A DNA stretch of 64,000 nucleotides from Microvirga thermotolerans. Lineage in GTDB: Bacteria > Pseudomonadota > Alphaproteobacteria > Rhizobiales > Beijerinckiaceae. A program made the translations under genes and the position numbers. The stretch is taken from contig NZ_CP045423.1 of NCBI RefSeq assembly GCF_009363855.1, forward strand, positions 310,001-374,000, in the 5' to 3' direction. The stretch's first letter is position 1, and every line of letters starts with the position of its first letter. The notes under the pieces were generated by a model that was given only the letters and a program-made list of their open reading frames with translations, was not told the DNA's origin and searched no databases. Below are positions 56,878 through 64,000 of the stretch, piece after piece.

Positions 56878-59089
56878 TCTCGACCCGGACGTCGCCGGTC
56901 CGGCGCAGGACGTGGGGCGCCACCTCGCCGCCCGCGCGGCGCACCGCGAGGTCGAGGCGGCCTTCCTCCACCGCGAGGTTGCGCAGCACGATCTCGTCGA
57001 GGAAGTCCGGCAGCACCGGGCGGTCCAGCCGGATCGTCCGCGTGGCCGGGTCGAAGTCGAGCCCGAGGCAGGCCTGGATCAGGCTCAACGGAGAGGCCGC
57101 CGCCCAGGCCTGCGGCGCGCACGCCACGGGATAGAAGGTCGGCCCCTCGCCGCGCCGGCGCGGGAAGCCGCAGAACAGTTCTGGCAGACGCCGCAGGTCG
57201 ATGTAGATGGAGGCGCGGAACAGGCCGTCGAAGATGCGCGCCGCCTCCCGCTTGAAGCCGTAGCGGGCGAGGCCCAGGGCGATGAGGGCGTTGTCGTGCG
57301 GCCAGACCGAGCCGTTGTGGTAGGACATCGGGTTGTAGCGCGCCTCCGTCGCCGCGACGGTCCTCACGCCCCACCCCGAGAACGACGTGCGGTCCATCAG
57401 GGTCTCGGCGAGCCGCGCCGCGCGCTCCGGCAGCGCGATGCCGGTGAACAGGGCGTGGCCCGCATTCGAGGAGCGCACCCGGCACAGGCGCTTCCCGCCG
57501 TCGAGGGCGAGGCCGTAGGTGCCAAGGTCCTCGCACCAGAAGGCGCGGTCGAACCGCTCCTTGAGGCTCTCCGCCTCGCTCTCGAGGGCCCGCGCGCGGT
57601 CCGGAAGGCCGAGCCGGGCGGCGACGGCGGCGGCGGCGCGCTTTGCGGCATAAACATAGGCCTGCACCTCGCACAGGGCGATCGGCCCGCGGGCCATCGC
57701 CCCGTCGGCGTGGAAGATGGAATCGTGGCTGTCCTTCCAGCCCTGGTTGAGGAGGCCCTCCTCCGTCCGCCGCCCGTACTCGACGAAGCCGTCGCCGTCC
57801 CGGTCGCCATAGGCGTCGATCCAGCGCAGGGCGGCCTCCATGTGCGGCCAGAGCCCGTGCAGGGTCGCCACGTCCCCCGTGCGTTCCAGGTAGGCGCCGG
57901 CCAGGAGGACGAAGAGGGGGGTCGCGTCGACGCTGCCGTAGTAGCGCCGGAACGGCACCTCGCCGAGCTCCGCCATCTCGCCGTAGCGCACCTCGTGGAG
58001 GATCTTGCCCGGCTCCGCGTCGGCCGCCCGGTTCTCCTCCTTCGCCTGGTTGGCCGCCAGGAACCGCAGGACGCCGCGGGCGAGGCTCGGGTCGGCCCAG
58101 AGCGCCATGTAGGCGGTGATCAGGGCGTCGCGCCCGAAGGCGGCGCTGAACCAGGGGGTTCCCGCATAGGGGTAGGGGCCCTGCGGCGTGTCCGTCACCA
58201 GCATGTACAGGTCGGCGACGCAGCGCCTCACGGCCTCGTTGAAGATGTCGTTCGAGGTCTCGACGGCCGCGGCCTTGGAGGACGAGCGGCGCAGCGCCCG
58301 GCGCGCCTCGACCATGGAGGACAGGAAGCGGTCGCGCAGGGGGCGCGGGGCCGCCTGCGTCTCCGCGCCCTCCGGCGGCAGACCGTCGTCGCAGCGGACC
58401 TCCATGAAGATCACGGAGCGGCCGCCCGGCGCGACGTCGATGTCGAAGAGGGCGCCTCCCGCCTCGAGCCGGGCGGGAGCGGGGTCGAACCGCAGGATCG
58501 TGCTCCGCCTGCGCCCGTCGAGGCCCGTGTAGGAGAGGACCACCGTGTCCGTCCCGACCTCGGCGGGGTGGAAGGAACCCCTCTGCCGGCGCCGCGTCCC
58601 GCGCACCTCGAAGAGGTCGGCGAAATCGGCCTCGAAGCGCAGCGCGACGGAAAGGCGCCGGGGCCGGTCGTCGAAGTTGCGCACCAGCAGTCGCTCGAAG
58701 CAGGTCCCGTTCCAGAGGAACTTCGAGCGCCTGACATGGACGAGGTCGTGCTCGAGCACGAGCCGTCCCGTCCCGTCGTGGAGGTCGGGGTTGGTCAGGT
58801 CGCAGGTGAGCATGCTGTTGTCGTCCCGCGGGGAGGACGACAGCAGGATCGGGCGCGCGCCGTCGACCAGGAGGTCGAGATGCGAGAGATAGCGCGTGTC
58901 GCGATGGAACAGTCCGTCCGGGCTGCCCTCGCCCGAGAGAAGGTCGCCGCTGCGGTCGAACACGGCGAAGGTGTCGCCGTGCTTGAGGACGCGCGGACGC
59001 CGCTCCTGCAGGGAGGACTGGGAGGCGACGGCGAACTGCCCGATGACGGGTCCCGTCGCCGGTTCCGGCGCTTCGACGCGAAGGTCCAT
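56867..59089 (-). CDS. Amylo-alpha-1,6-glucosidase (glycogen debranching-type, GDE_N_bis) protein
   Basis: A 740-residue protein. The N-terminal GDE_N_bis domain (about residues 35-230) contains GLFHRDTRYLSHLDLLVDG. The C-terminal six-hairpin glycosidase part (about 300-730) contains GTPWFSAAFGRDALITA, YYGSVDATPLFVLL and MSYHNGSVWPHDNALIA, with acidic residues suited to catalysis. Such proteins trim alpha-glucans or related sugars. ATG at 59089 has GGAG 10 nt upstream; an in-frame ATG lies 30 nt earlier. It follows a glycosyltransferase gene in the same direction, so both may act on one oligosaccharide. Confidence 0.9.
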   Translation of the reverse strand: MDLRVEAPEPATGPVIGQFAVASQSSLQERRPRVLKHGDTFAVFDRSGDLLSGEGSPDGLFHRDTRYLSHLDLLVDGARPILLSSSPRDDNSMLTCDLTNPDLHDGTGRLVLEHDLVHVRRSKFLWNGTCFERLLVRNFDDRPRRLSVALRFEADFADLFEVRGTRRRQRGSFHPAEVGTDTVVLSYTGLDGRRRSTILRFDPAPARLEAGGALFDIDVAPGGRSVIFMEVRCDDGLPPEGAETQAAPRPLRDRFLSSMVEARRALRRSSSKAAAVETSNDIFNEAVRRCVADLYMLVTDTPQGPYPYAGTPWFSAAFGRDALITAYMALWADPSLARGVLRFLAANQAKEENRAADAEPGKILHEVRYGEMAELGEVPFRRYYGSVDATPLFVLLAGAYLERTGDVATLHGLWPHMEAALRWIDAYGDRDGDGFVEYGRRTEEGLLNQGWKDSHDSIFHADGAMARGPIALCEVQAYVYAAKRAAAAVAARLGLPDRARALESEAESLKERFDRAFWCEDLGTYGLALDGGKRLCRVRSSNAGHALFTGIALPERAARLAETLMDRTSFSGWGVRTVAATEARYNPMSYHNGSVWPHDNALIALGLARYGFKREAARIFDGLFRASIYIDLRRLPELFCGFPRRRGEGPTFYPVACAPQAWAAASPLSLIQACLGLDFDPATRTIRLDRPVLPDFLDEIVLRNLAVEEGRLDLAVRRAGGEVAPHVLRRTGDVRVEITA

Positions 59090-59130
59090 GGCATCGTCTC
59101 TCCGTGTGAGAACCGACATGCGCTTCGGAC

Positions 59131-60225
59131 TCAGACCACCGCCTGGAGGGGCGTCGTCCTGCCGCTGGCCCGTCGCAGATGGGCCGCATCGAGGCGCACG
59201 CCGGGCAGGCTCCGGTAGAGATCGAGATAGTCTTTCGTCATCCGCTCCACCGTGAAGCGCCGCTCGAAGCAGCGCCGCACCTCCGTCCGGTCCAGGGCGT
59301 GGAGCGTCTCGACCGCCGCCACGGCCTCCTCGACGGAATCGACGATGAAGCCGGACACGCCCTGCTCGATCACCTCCGGCACCGATCCGCGGCGGAAGGC
59401 GATCACCGGGGTGCCGCAGGCCATCGCCTCGATCATCACGAGACCGAAGGGTTCGGGCCAGTCCACGGGGAAGAGCAGCGCGTCCGCGTTGCCGAGGAAG
59501 TCGCCCTTCTCGTGCTCGCCGATCTCGCCGACGAACTCGACGTTCGGATGCGCGTCCACCATCGGCTTGATGACCTCGTCCCAGTAGGCCTGGTCGGCCT
59601 TGTCGACCTTGGCCGCCATGCGCAGCGGCATCCCGCTCTCGGCGGCGATCCGGATCGCGCGGTCGGGGCGCTTCTCGGGGGAGATCCGCCCGAGGAAGGC
59701 GAGATAGCCGCCGCTCGTGGTCGGGTGGAAGGGAAGCAGGTCGCTCGGCAGGCCGTGGTGGACGGTTCCGATCCAGTTCGCATCCGGCAGCGGCGTCCGC
59801 TGGTCCTGGGAGATGGAGACGAGGGGGATGTCGGGGAACATCCGGTAGAACGGCGCGAGGTCGACGAGGTCCAGGCGGCCGTGGGTCGTGGTGAGGGTCC
59901 GGTCCGCGAATTCGCGGACGAGGGGGAAGTGCAGCAGGTCGATGTGGAAGTGGATGACGTCGAACTCGCGGGCCCGCTGCCTGACGAGCTCCAGCATCAT
60001 GACGTGGTAGGGCAGCGGGTCCTTGACGGCGGGGTTGAGGCGCAGCGCCAGATCGCAGCACGGCACGAGCTCGGCCTGGGTGATCGAGTCGCCCGATGCG
60101 AAGAGCGTGACGTCGTGGCCCTGCCGGACCAGCTCCTCGGTGAGATAGGAGACGATCCGTTCCGTCCCCCCGTAGAGCTTGGGCGGAACGCGTTCGTAGA
60201 GGGGAGCCACCTGGGCAATCTTCAT
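59131..60225 (-). CDS. GT4-family glycosyltransferase
   Basis: A 364-residue GT-B enzyme. The acceptor half starts MKIAQVAPLYERVPPKLYGGTE, where the GGTE loop touches the donor. The donor site EPFGLVMIEAMACGTPVIA near residues 258-276 is the family E-x7-E motif. ATG at 60225 is preferred to the TTG two codons before, as GGAGG lies 8 nt upstream. It is the first gene of a two-gene operon with the debranching enzyme and is divergent from hsp20, suggesting stress-linked synthesis of a glycan or compatible solute. Confidence 0.9.
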   Translation of the reverse strand: MKIAQVAPLYERVPPKLYGGTERIVSYLTEELVRQGHDVTLFASGDSITQAELVPCCDLALRLNPAVKDPLPYHVMMLELVRQRAREFDVIHFHIDLLHFPLVREFADRTLTTTHGRLDLVDLAPFYRMFPDIPLVSISQDQRTPLPDANWIGTVHHGLPSDLLPFHPTTSGGYLAFLGRISPEKRPDRAIRIAAESGMPLRMAAKVDKADQAYWDEVIKPMVDAHPNVEFVGEIGEHEKGDFLGNADALLFPVDWPEPFGLVMIEAMACGTPVIAFRRGSVPEVIEQGVSGFIVDSVEEAVAAVETLHALDRTEVRRCFERRFTVERMTKDYLDLYRSLPGVRLDAAHLRRASGRTTPLQAVV

Positions 60226-60384
60226 CGGCAAGACCTCCTCGGAGAGCGAAGTTTCGACGAATGAGATTCACGCGGCAGCGAAGGGTCGGCCCGCGTGGCA
60301 CGAGGCCTTATCGAGATAGGCGCTCCGCCCGCCCCTGCAAGGGGCGGGCGGAGCGGAGGCCTCGCGGCCGGTCCGCCGGAAGCC

Positions 60385-60414
60385 CTTGACAAGGGCGGCG
60401 GCGCAACCCAACTC
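60385..60414 (+). promoter_or_regulatory. Candidate RpoH (heat shock) promoter of hsp20
   Basis: CTTGAC (60385-60390) and CCCAACTC (60407-60414), 16 bp apart, resemble alphaproteobacterial RpoH promoters. The predicted start near 60422 places the whole ROSE-like leader in the transcript. Confidence 0.5.
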
Positions 60415-60420
60415 ATTGTT

Positions 60421-60511
60421 TGCCAAGGCTTTTGTGGAGCTTGGCATCACGGGCGCCGGCAGGTGTCCGGCGCTCTGATAGTTACGTTGCTCGAAGGAGG
60501 ATGTAGCTATG
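60421..60511 (+). ncRNA. ROSE-type RNA thermometer in the hsp20 leader
   Basis: Three helices are visible. TGCCAAG pairs with CTTGGCA (60421-60446), GCGCCGG with CCGGCGC (60453-60473), and the 3' hairpin pairs TTGCT (60487-60491) with the ribosome site AAGGAGG (60494-60500), 9 nt before the ATG at 60509. UUGCU opposite AGGAG is the signature of ROSE elements, which hide the ribosome site at low temperature and melt on heating. Order and spacing agree with the family. Confidence 0.85.
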
Positions 60512-61009
60512 AGAACGACTTTCGATCTCTCTCCCCTCTATCGCTCGACCATCGGCTTCGACCGCCTGTTCGACATGCTCGACCAGGTGTCCCGCGTCGA
60601 GCCGATGACCAATTGGCCGCCCTACAACATCGAGAAGACGGGCGAGGACGAATACCGCATCAGCATGGCCGTCGCCGGCTTCACGCGGGACGAGATCGAG
60701 CTCGTCCAGCAGGAGAGCACGCTGACCGTGACCGGCCAGAAGCGTGCCGAGCCGGAAGGCGTGCAGGTGCTGCATCGCGGCATCGCGACCCGCGCCTTCA
60801 AGCAGTCCTTCAGCCTGGCCGACCACGTGAAGGTCACGGGGGCCGATCTCGACAACGGGCTGCTCACGATCGCGCTGAAGCGCGAGGTGCCGGAGGAGCT
60901 CAAGCCGCGCCGGATCGAAATCGCCACCGGCTCCGCGGCGAAGGCCCTCGCCCAGGACAACCAGCCCCCGCAGATCGGGCACGGCTCGCAGGCGAAGGAG
61001 GCCGCGTAA
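60509..61009 (+). CDS. Hsp20 (alpha-crystallin) small heat shock protein
   Basis: A 166-residue holdase chaperone. The alpha-crystallin domain runs from about residue 38 to 130 (YNIEKTGEDEYRISMAVAGF; LDNGLLTIALKREVPE), and the C-terminal RRIEIA supplies the IxI-type anchor. The N-terminus FDLSPLYRSTIGFDRLFDML is typical of class A proteins of Hyphomicrobiales. It is controlled by the ROSE leader and probably by RpoH. It is followed by two small genes that appear to be linked to it. Confidence 0.96.
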   Translation: MRTTFDLSPLYRSTIGFDRLFDMLDQVSRVEPMTNWPPYNIEKTGEDEYRISMAVAGFTRDEIELVQQESTLTVTGQKRAEPEGVQVLHRGIATRAFKQSFSLADHVKVTGADLDNGLLTIALKREVPEELKPRRIEIATGSAAKALAQDNQPPQIGHGSQAKEAA

Positions 61010-61116
61010 GGACGCGGCGTTCCGCCTGCGCGGCGGCGCCGGGACCCTCCCGGCGCCGGATCCCCGCGCTCGCCCGCGAGGGCCGCCCCATGCGCAGCCG
61101 AACAGGAAGGATGACG

Positions 61117-61533
61117 ATGAACACATCGCATGTCGCACCGGACATCGCCCCGGCTTCGGGGCCTGGAACCGTTCCGCCGGCCGTCTCCGGGCCGTCCTTC
61201 GTGGAGGCGCTGGTCGATCCGGCGAACGTCTTCGGCCGTCCGGAGGCGGTGGCCGCGCATCCGTGGTTCAGCGACGAGGAGAAGCGGACGATCCTGCTCT
61301 CCTGGGCGCGGGACGCGCTCGCCATCGAGCAGGTCGCCGCCGGCCGGCTGCCGGCCGATCTGCGTCCCCGCTCGTGCACGGACGCGGTGATCGAAGCCCT
61401 TGCGCGCTTCGATCCGTCGGCGGCCCGGGAATATGTCGGCGCCGTTCGCGCCATCCGCGGAGACAGGACCGGCAGGCGCGGCCGCCGCTCCGCCTCGCCG
61501 GAACGGGGCGGGATTAACCGCCTTTCCGCGTGA
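61117..61533 (+). CDS. Hypothetical protein of the hsp20 cluster
   Basis: A 138-residue soluble protein without recognisable domain. Residues 25-100 form a helical block (FVEALVDPANVFGRPEAVAA; SDEEKRTILLSWARDALAIEQ). The C-terminus is Arg/Gly-rich. ATG at 61117 is used because AGGAAGG lies 6 nt before it; an ATG two codons earlier is the alternative. I recall similar proteins beside hsp20 genes in related bacteria, which suggests a stress role. It starts 107 bp after hsp20. Confidence 0.75.
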   Translation: MNTSHVAPDIAPASGPGTVPPAVSGPSFVEALVDPANVFGRPEAVAAHPWFSDEEKRTILLSWARDALAIEQVAAGRLPADLRPRSCTDAVIEALARFDPSAAREYVGAVRAIRGDRTGRRGRRSASPERGGINRLSA

Positions 61534-61695
61534 TCGGGGAGAGTCCGGCGGAGGGCCGCACGAGGGTGGCGCCGACAGTGGAGGGGCTGCGGATGCGGGA
61601 GGATGCCAGGAGGCAGAAACCGTCGGCGCCGGCGGGGAGCCGAATCCCGCCGGGCGCCCGACCGTAGGTCTCCGTTGCGAGAAAGGAGGTCAGCC

Positions 61696-62064
61696 ATGAT
61701 CGGCCTGAAACATTCGAGCGAACTCACCGCGGCGAACGTGCTCGGCGCCGTCCTCGGCGCGCTGCTGATCGTCTCGCCGTGGCTTCTCGGCTTCTCGGGA
61801 GAGGCAACGGCGCTCTGGAGCGCGTGCGTGACCGGGCTCCTCATCGGCATCGCGGCCCTGGCGGCGCTCGTCGACCTGCGTGAATGGGAAAGCTGGACCG
61901 CACTGGTCCTCGGGCTCTGGGCCGCCGCGGCCCCCTGGGTGCTGGGCTTCTCGGGCGTGAGCGCCGCGATGGGCGTTCATGTCCTCGTCGGCCTCGCCGT
62001 CGCGGCTCTCGCCGCCTTCGAGCTGTGGATGCTGCGCGGCCGGGAGAAGAACCTCGCATCCTGA
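61696..62064 (+). CDS. SPW-repeat membrane protein
   Basis: A 122-residue protein with four predicted helices and two copies of the SPW motif: SPWLLGFSG (residues 27-35) and APWVLGFSG (near 79-87). Each motif lies at a helix end, as in the SPW family, whose function is unknown. AAAGGAGG precedes the ATG at ideal spacing. It follows the hsp20 cluster in the same direction after a 162-bp gap that has no other visible feature. Confidence 0.88.
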   Translation: MIGLKHSSELTAANVLGAVLGALLIVSPWLLGFSGEATALWSACVTGLLIGIAALAALVDLREWESWTALVLGLWAAAAPWVLGFSGVSAAMGVHVLVGLAVAALAAFELWMLRGREKNLAS

Positions 62065-62176
62065 CGCATGCCGGGCGGGAGGCGTTCGCCTCCCGCTCTC
62101 CCGATCCCGCTCTGCTGGGATTTCGGGCATTCCGTCACGCCTGCGCGCCCGCGGCGAGGAGCCGCGGCGCTCCCCT

Positions 62177-62725
62177 TCACGGCAGCAGGCGGTAGCTCAC
62201 CGGATTGTCGGGACACACGCCCGCCCCGCACTCGACGAAGGTGCCCGCCACGTTCGCGAGGGTCACGGCGATGACGAGGAGAACGGCGGCCCTCTCGAAC
62301 GGGCCCGGCCGCGGCGGCGCCTCGCCCGGCGCCGGGAACTGCCGCTCCGACAGGAGCAGGGCCGCTACCGCGGCGATGGCGGCCGCGAAGCACAGGAAGG
62401 CCCAGGTGTAGTAGTGCAGCCCGAACACGGCGGAGCCGTATCCCGGGTCGCCCGGTGCGATGTGGAGCAGGATCTGCCGCGCGGCGACGCCCGCGCCGAA
62501 CAGGGCGGCGAGGAGCGAGAGGGCGTAATGGCTCGGCCTCGGGCCGAAGCGGATGTTGAGGACCGGCCCGACCGCGAGCGCCGCGAAGGCCACCCGCTGC
62601 AGCAGGCACAGGGGGCAGGGCAGCTCCCCGAGCAGGACCTGCAGCGCGAAGGCGGCGAGCAGCACGAACGCGACGGCATAGAGTCCGAGCGCGTTGAGGA
62701 CCAGGGAGCGGCGCGGCGTCAGCAT
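62177..62725 (-). CDS. dsbB: Disulfide bond formation protein B
   Basis: A 182-residue inner-membrane quinone reductase with four helices. The first redox pair is CPLC (Cys37, Cys40) and the second is Cys166 and Cys171 in VECGAGVCPDNP. It reoxidises DsbA in the periplasm and passes electrons to ubiquinone. It follows a tiny membrane-protein gene by 16 bp on the same strand. No dsbA gene is in the window. Confidence 0.92.
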   Translation of the reverse strand: MLTPRRSLVLNALGLYAVAFVLLAAFALQVLLGELPCPLCLLQRVAFAALAVGPVLNIRFGPRPSHYALSLLAALFGAGVAARQILLHIAPGDPGYGSAVFGLHYYTWAFLCFAAAIAAVAALLLSERQFPAPGEAPPRPGPFERAAVLLVIAVTLANVAGTFVECGAGVCPDNPVSYRLLP

Positions 62726-62741
62726 CGGTGGGCACCCGAAC

Positions 62742-62900
62742 CTAGAAGGAGAGGGGAAGGGCGTCGGTGGCGTGGTGCCCGTAATCGGCGATGCCTGCGA
62801 CGAGGCCCGCGGCGAAGAGGGCGAGGGCGAGCCCCCGGCGGCCGGTCCAGCCGGCGATCATCGCGCCCGCAAACAGCAGAAAGAGAAAGGTCTGGTCCAT
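62742..62900 (-). CDS. Tiny membrane protein (DUF5993-like) upstream of dsbB
   Basis: A 52-residue reading frame: MDQTFLFLLFAGAMIAGW, a short basic turn TGRRG, then LALALFAAGLVAGIADYGHH and a polar end. Two helices joined by a basic loop, with the GIADYGHHAT end, fit the small DUF5993 family, which I recall next to dsbB genes. It is too short for default gene finding. It lies 16 bp before dsbB, so cotranscription is near certain; a role as a DsbB partner is inference. Confidence 0.7.
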   Translation of the reverse strand: MDQTFLFLLFAGAMIAGWTGRRGLALALFAAGLVAGIADYGHHATDALPLSF

Positions 62901-63081
62901 GCGCACCCCCGGGTACCGCTGCCTAGCATATATTCCTTAACGGAATGTCCGGGCCGCCCCGAGCGCATCGTCGCATGGGCGAGAACCGGCGCGCTTTCGC
63001 GCAGGATGCGCTGGTCCTGCCCGAAAGCCTTTGCTATGACGCTGCCCGGCGGGTCTGCTCCCGGTCGAGGATCAAGAGACG

Positions 63082-63684
63082 ATGGACAAGTTCACTGTGC
63101 TGGAAAGCGTCGCGGCGCCGCTGCGGATCGTCAATGTCGACACCGACATGATCATCCCCAAGCAGTATCTGAAGACCATCAAGCGCACGGGTCTCGGCAA
63201 GGGCCTCTTCTCCGAGATGCGCTACCGCGAGGACGGCTCGGAGAACCCGGACTTTGTCCTCAACAAGCCCGCCTACCGCAACGCCAAGATCCTGATCGCC
63301 GGCGACAATTTCGGCTGCGGCTCGTCCCGCGAGCACGCGCCCTGGGCGCTGCTCGATTTCGGCATCCGCTGCGTCATCTCCACGAGCTTCGCGGACATCT
63401 TCTACAACAACTGCTTCCAGAACGGCATCCTGCCGATCACGGTGAGCCCCGAGGACCTGGAGAAGCTCTTCGACGACGCGGAGCGCGGCGCCAACGCCAC
63501 GATCACGGTCGACCTCGAGAACCAGGAGATCCGCGGGCCGGACGGCGGCACGGTGCGCTTCGACATCGACCCGTTCCGCAAGCACTGCCTGCTCAACGGC
63601 CTCGACGGCATCGGCCTGACCATGGAGAAGGCCGCCAGCATCGACACCTACGAGAAGAAGCTCAGCCAGCGCGCCTGGGCCTGA
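63082..63684 (+). CDS. leuD: 3-Isopropylmalate dehydratase small subunit
   Basis: A 200-residue swivel subunit that pairs with LeuC. The signature [17 protein letters not shown] (near residues 73-89) and [21 protein letters not shown] are conserved, as is the start [17 protein letters not shown]. leuC lies 8.2 kb upstream in the same direction, so the two subunits need separate promoters. The 181-bp region before it has an AT-rich stretch with ATTCC-TTAAC-GGAAT (62930-62944), a small dyad of unknown use. Confidence 0.97.
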   Translation: MDKFTVLESVAAPLRIVNVDTDMIIPKQYLKTIKRTGLGKGLFSEMRYREDGSENPDFVLNKPAYRNAKILIAGDNFGCGSSREHAPWALLDFGIRCVISTSFADIFYNNCFQNGILPITVSPEDLEKLFDDAERGANATITVDLENQEIRGPDGGTVRFDIDPFRKHCLLNGLDGIGLTMEKAASIDTYEKKLSQRAWA

Positions 63685-63751
63685 GGCGCGCCGGGCGCTC
63701 CTTTCGGCCCGGTTGCCCAATATTAACCAAATTGGCCGCACAATGGGGGGC

Positions 63752-64000
63752 ATGAACCGTACCCTTGCCCCCACGCTTCTCGCTCTCCTCGGGCTCGCCG
63801 CCGCGACGCCGGCCCTCGCCCAGGGAGACTTCCGCTCCTGCCTCTCCTCCCTGCGCGCCCAGGCCGCCGCCAAGGGCATCTCCGGCCAGGCCTTCGACCG
63901 GGCGACGGGCGGCATCGAGCCGGACCTCAAGATCCTCGAGCTGATGGACAACCAGCCCGAGTTCAAGACGCCCATCTGGGACTATCTCGCCGCCCTCGTC
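63752..64000 (+). CDS. Lytic murein transglycosylase (5' part only)
   Basis: The window ends after 83 codons. A signal peptide (residues 1-23, ending ALAQ) is followed by FRSCLSSLRAQAAAKGISGQAF and ILELMDNQPEFKTPIWDYLAAL, the usual N-terminal region of MltB-type (SLT_2) transglycosylases of alphaproteobacteria. The catalytic Glu would lie beyond the window. An in-frame ATG nine bases earlier is the alternative start. It follows leuD by 67 bp in the same direction. Confidence 0.85.
   Translation, partial: MNRTLAPTLLALLGLAAATPALAQGDFRSCLSSLRAQAAAKGISGQAFDRATGGIEPDLKILELMDNQPEFKTPIWDYLAALV

Noticed and set aside
56855-59218. Open frame of 787 codons on the plus strand opposite the debranching enzyme
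   Set aside because: Antisense shadow of a gene with clear GDE_N_bis and glycosidase motifs.

Overview
This is a 64 kb chromosomal segment from a GC-rich alphaproteobacterium, almost certainly of the order Hyphomicrobiales (Rhizobiales). A Methylobacteriaceae/Microvirga- or Salinarimonas-like lineage is my best guess, but the family is not proven. The evidence is gene order typical of the group (ftsK-lolA-xthA; glnK-amtB near tesB and ubiH; dapF-mtaB-ftsY; ffh-rpsP-rimM-trmD and rplS-leuC-leuD), two TTAA-N7-TTAAC boxes of CtrA type, a ROSE RNA thermometer before an hsp20 gene, and an 18-bp-arm dispersed palindrome of a kind I associate with rhizobial genomes. I saw no tRNA, rRNA, CRISPR array, prophage or insertion sequence.

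Layout. 1-6.1 kb: a truncated Cache/HAMP receptor, a NUDIX hydrolase, then ftsK-lolA-xthA on the minus strand. 6.2-8.3 kb: a copper-handling operon (DUF2946-like protein, YcnI-PCu(A)C fusion, SCO1). 8.5-13.3 kb: the ammonium pair glnK-amtB behind a textbook sigma-54 promoter, with a divergent NitT/TauT-type ABC transporter. 13.3-20.4 kb: tesB, a UbiH-type hydroxylase, a large RTX protein and a CDC48-family double AAA+ ATPase. 20.4-26.1 kb: a complete trans-4-hydroxy-L-proline pathway arranged divergently around a GntR/FCD regulator. 26.1-31.0 kb: a DUF2165 membrane protein, inorganic pyrophosphatase, a GNAT acetyltransferase and aconitase. 31.3-43.2 kb: cytochrome c maturation genes split into ccmAB and ccmCDG, with dapF, mtaB, a pseudouridine synthase, ftsY, a YciB-like protein, an adenylate cyclase and others between. 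43.7-54.8 kb: the SRP/ribosome block (ffh, rpsP, rimM, trmD, rplS, leuC), interrupted after trmD by a 5.4 kb accessory insert holding a second RTX protein. 54.9-64 kb: small envelope proteins, a divergent stress cluster (debranching enzyme and glycosyltransferase against hsp20, a hypothetical and an SPW protein), dsbB with a tiny partner, leuD, and the start of a lytic transglycosylase.

The backbone is ordinary core metabolism and cell-cycle machinery. The novelty lies in what has been inserted into it: two related RTX/cadherin proteins sharing a C-terminal module, with no secretion genes beside them; palindromic repeats that have become coding sequence inside rimM and a pseudouridine synthase; an exported GyrI-like ligand-binding protein; and several well-formed regulatory sites. 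Coordinates and starts were read by eye. Functions rest on motif recognition and context, not on database searches.
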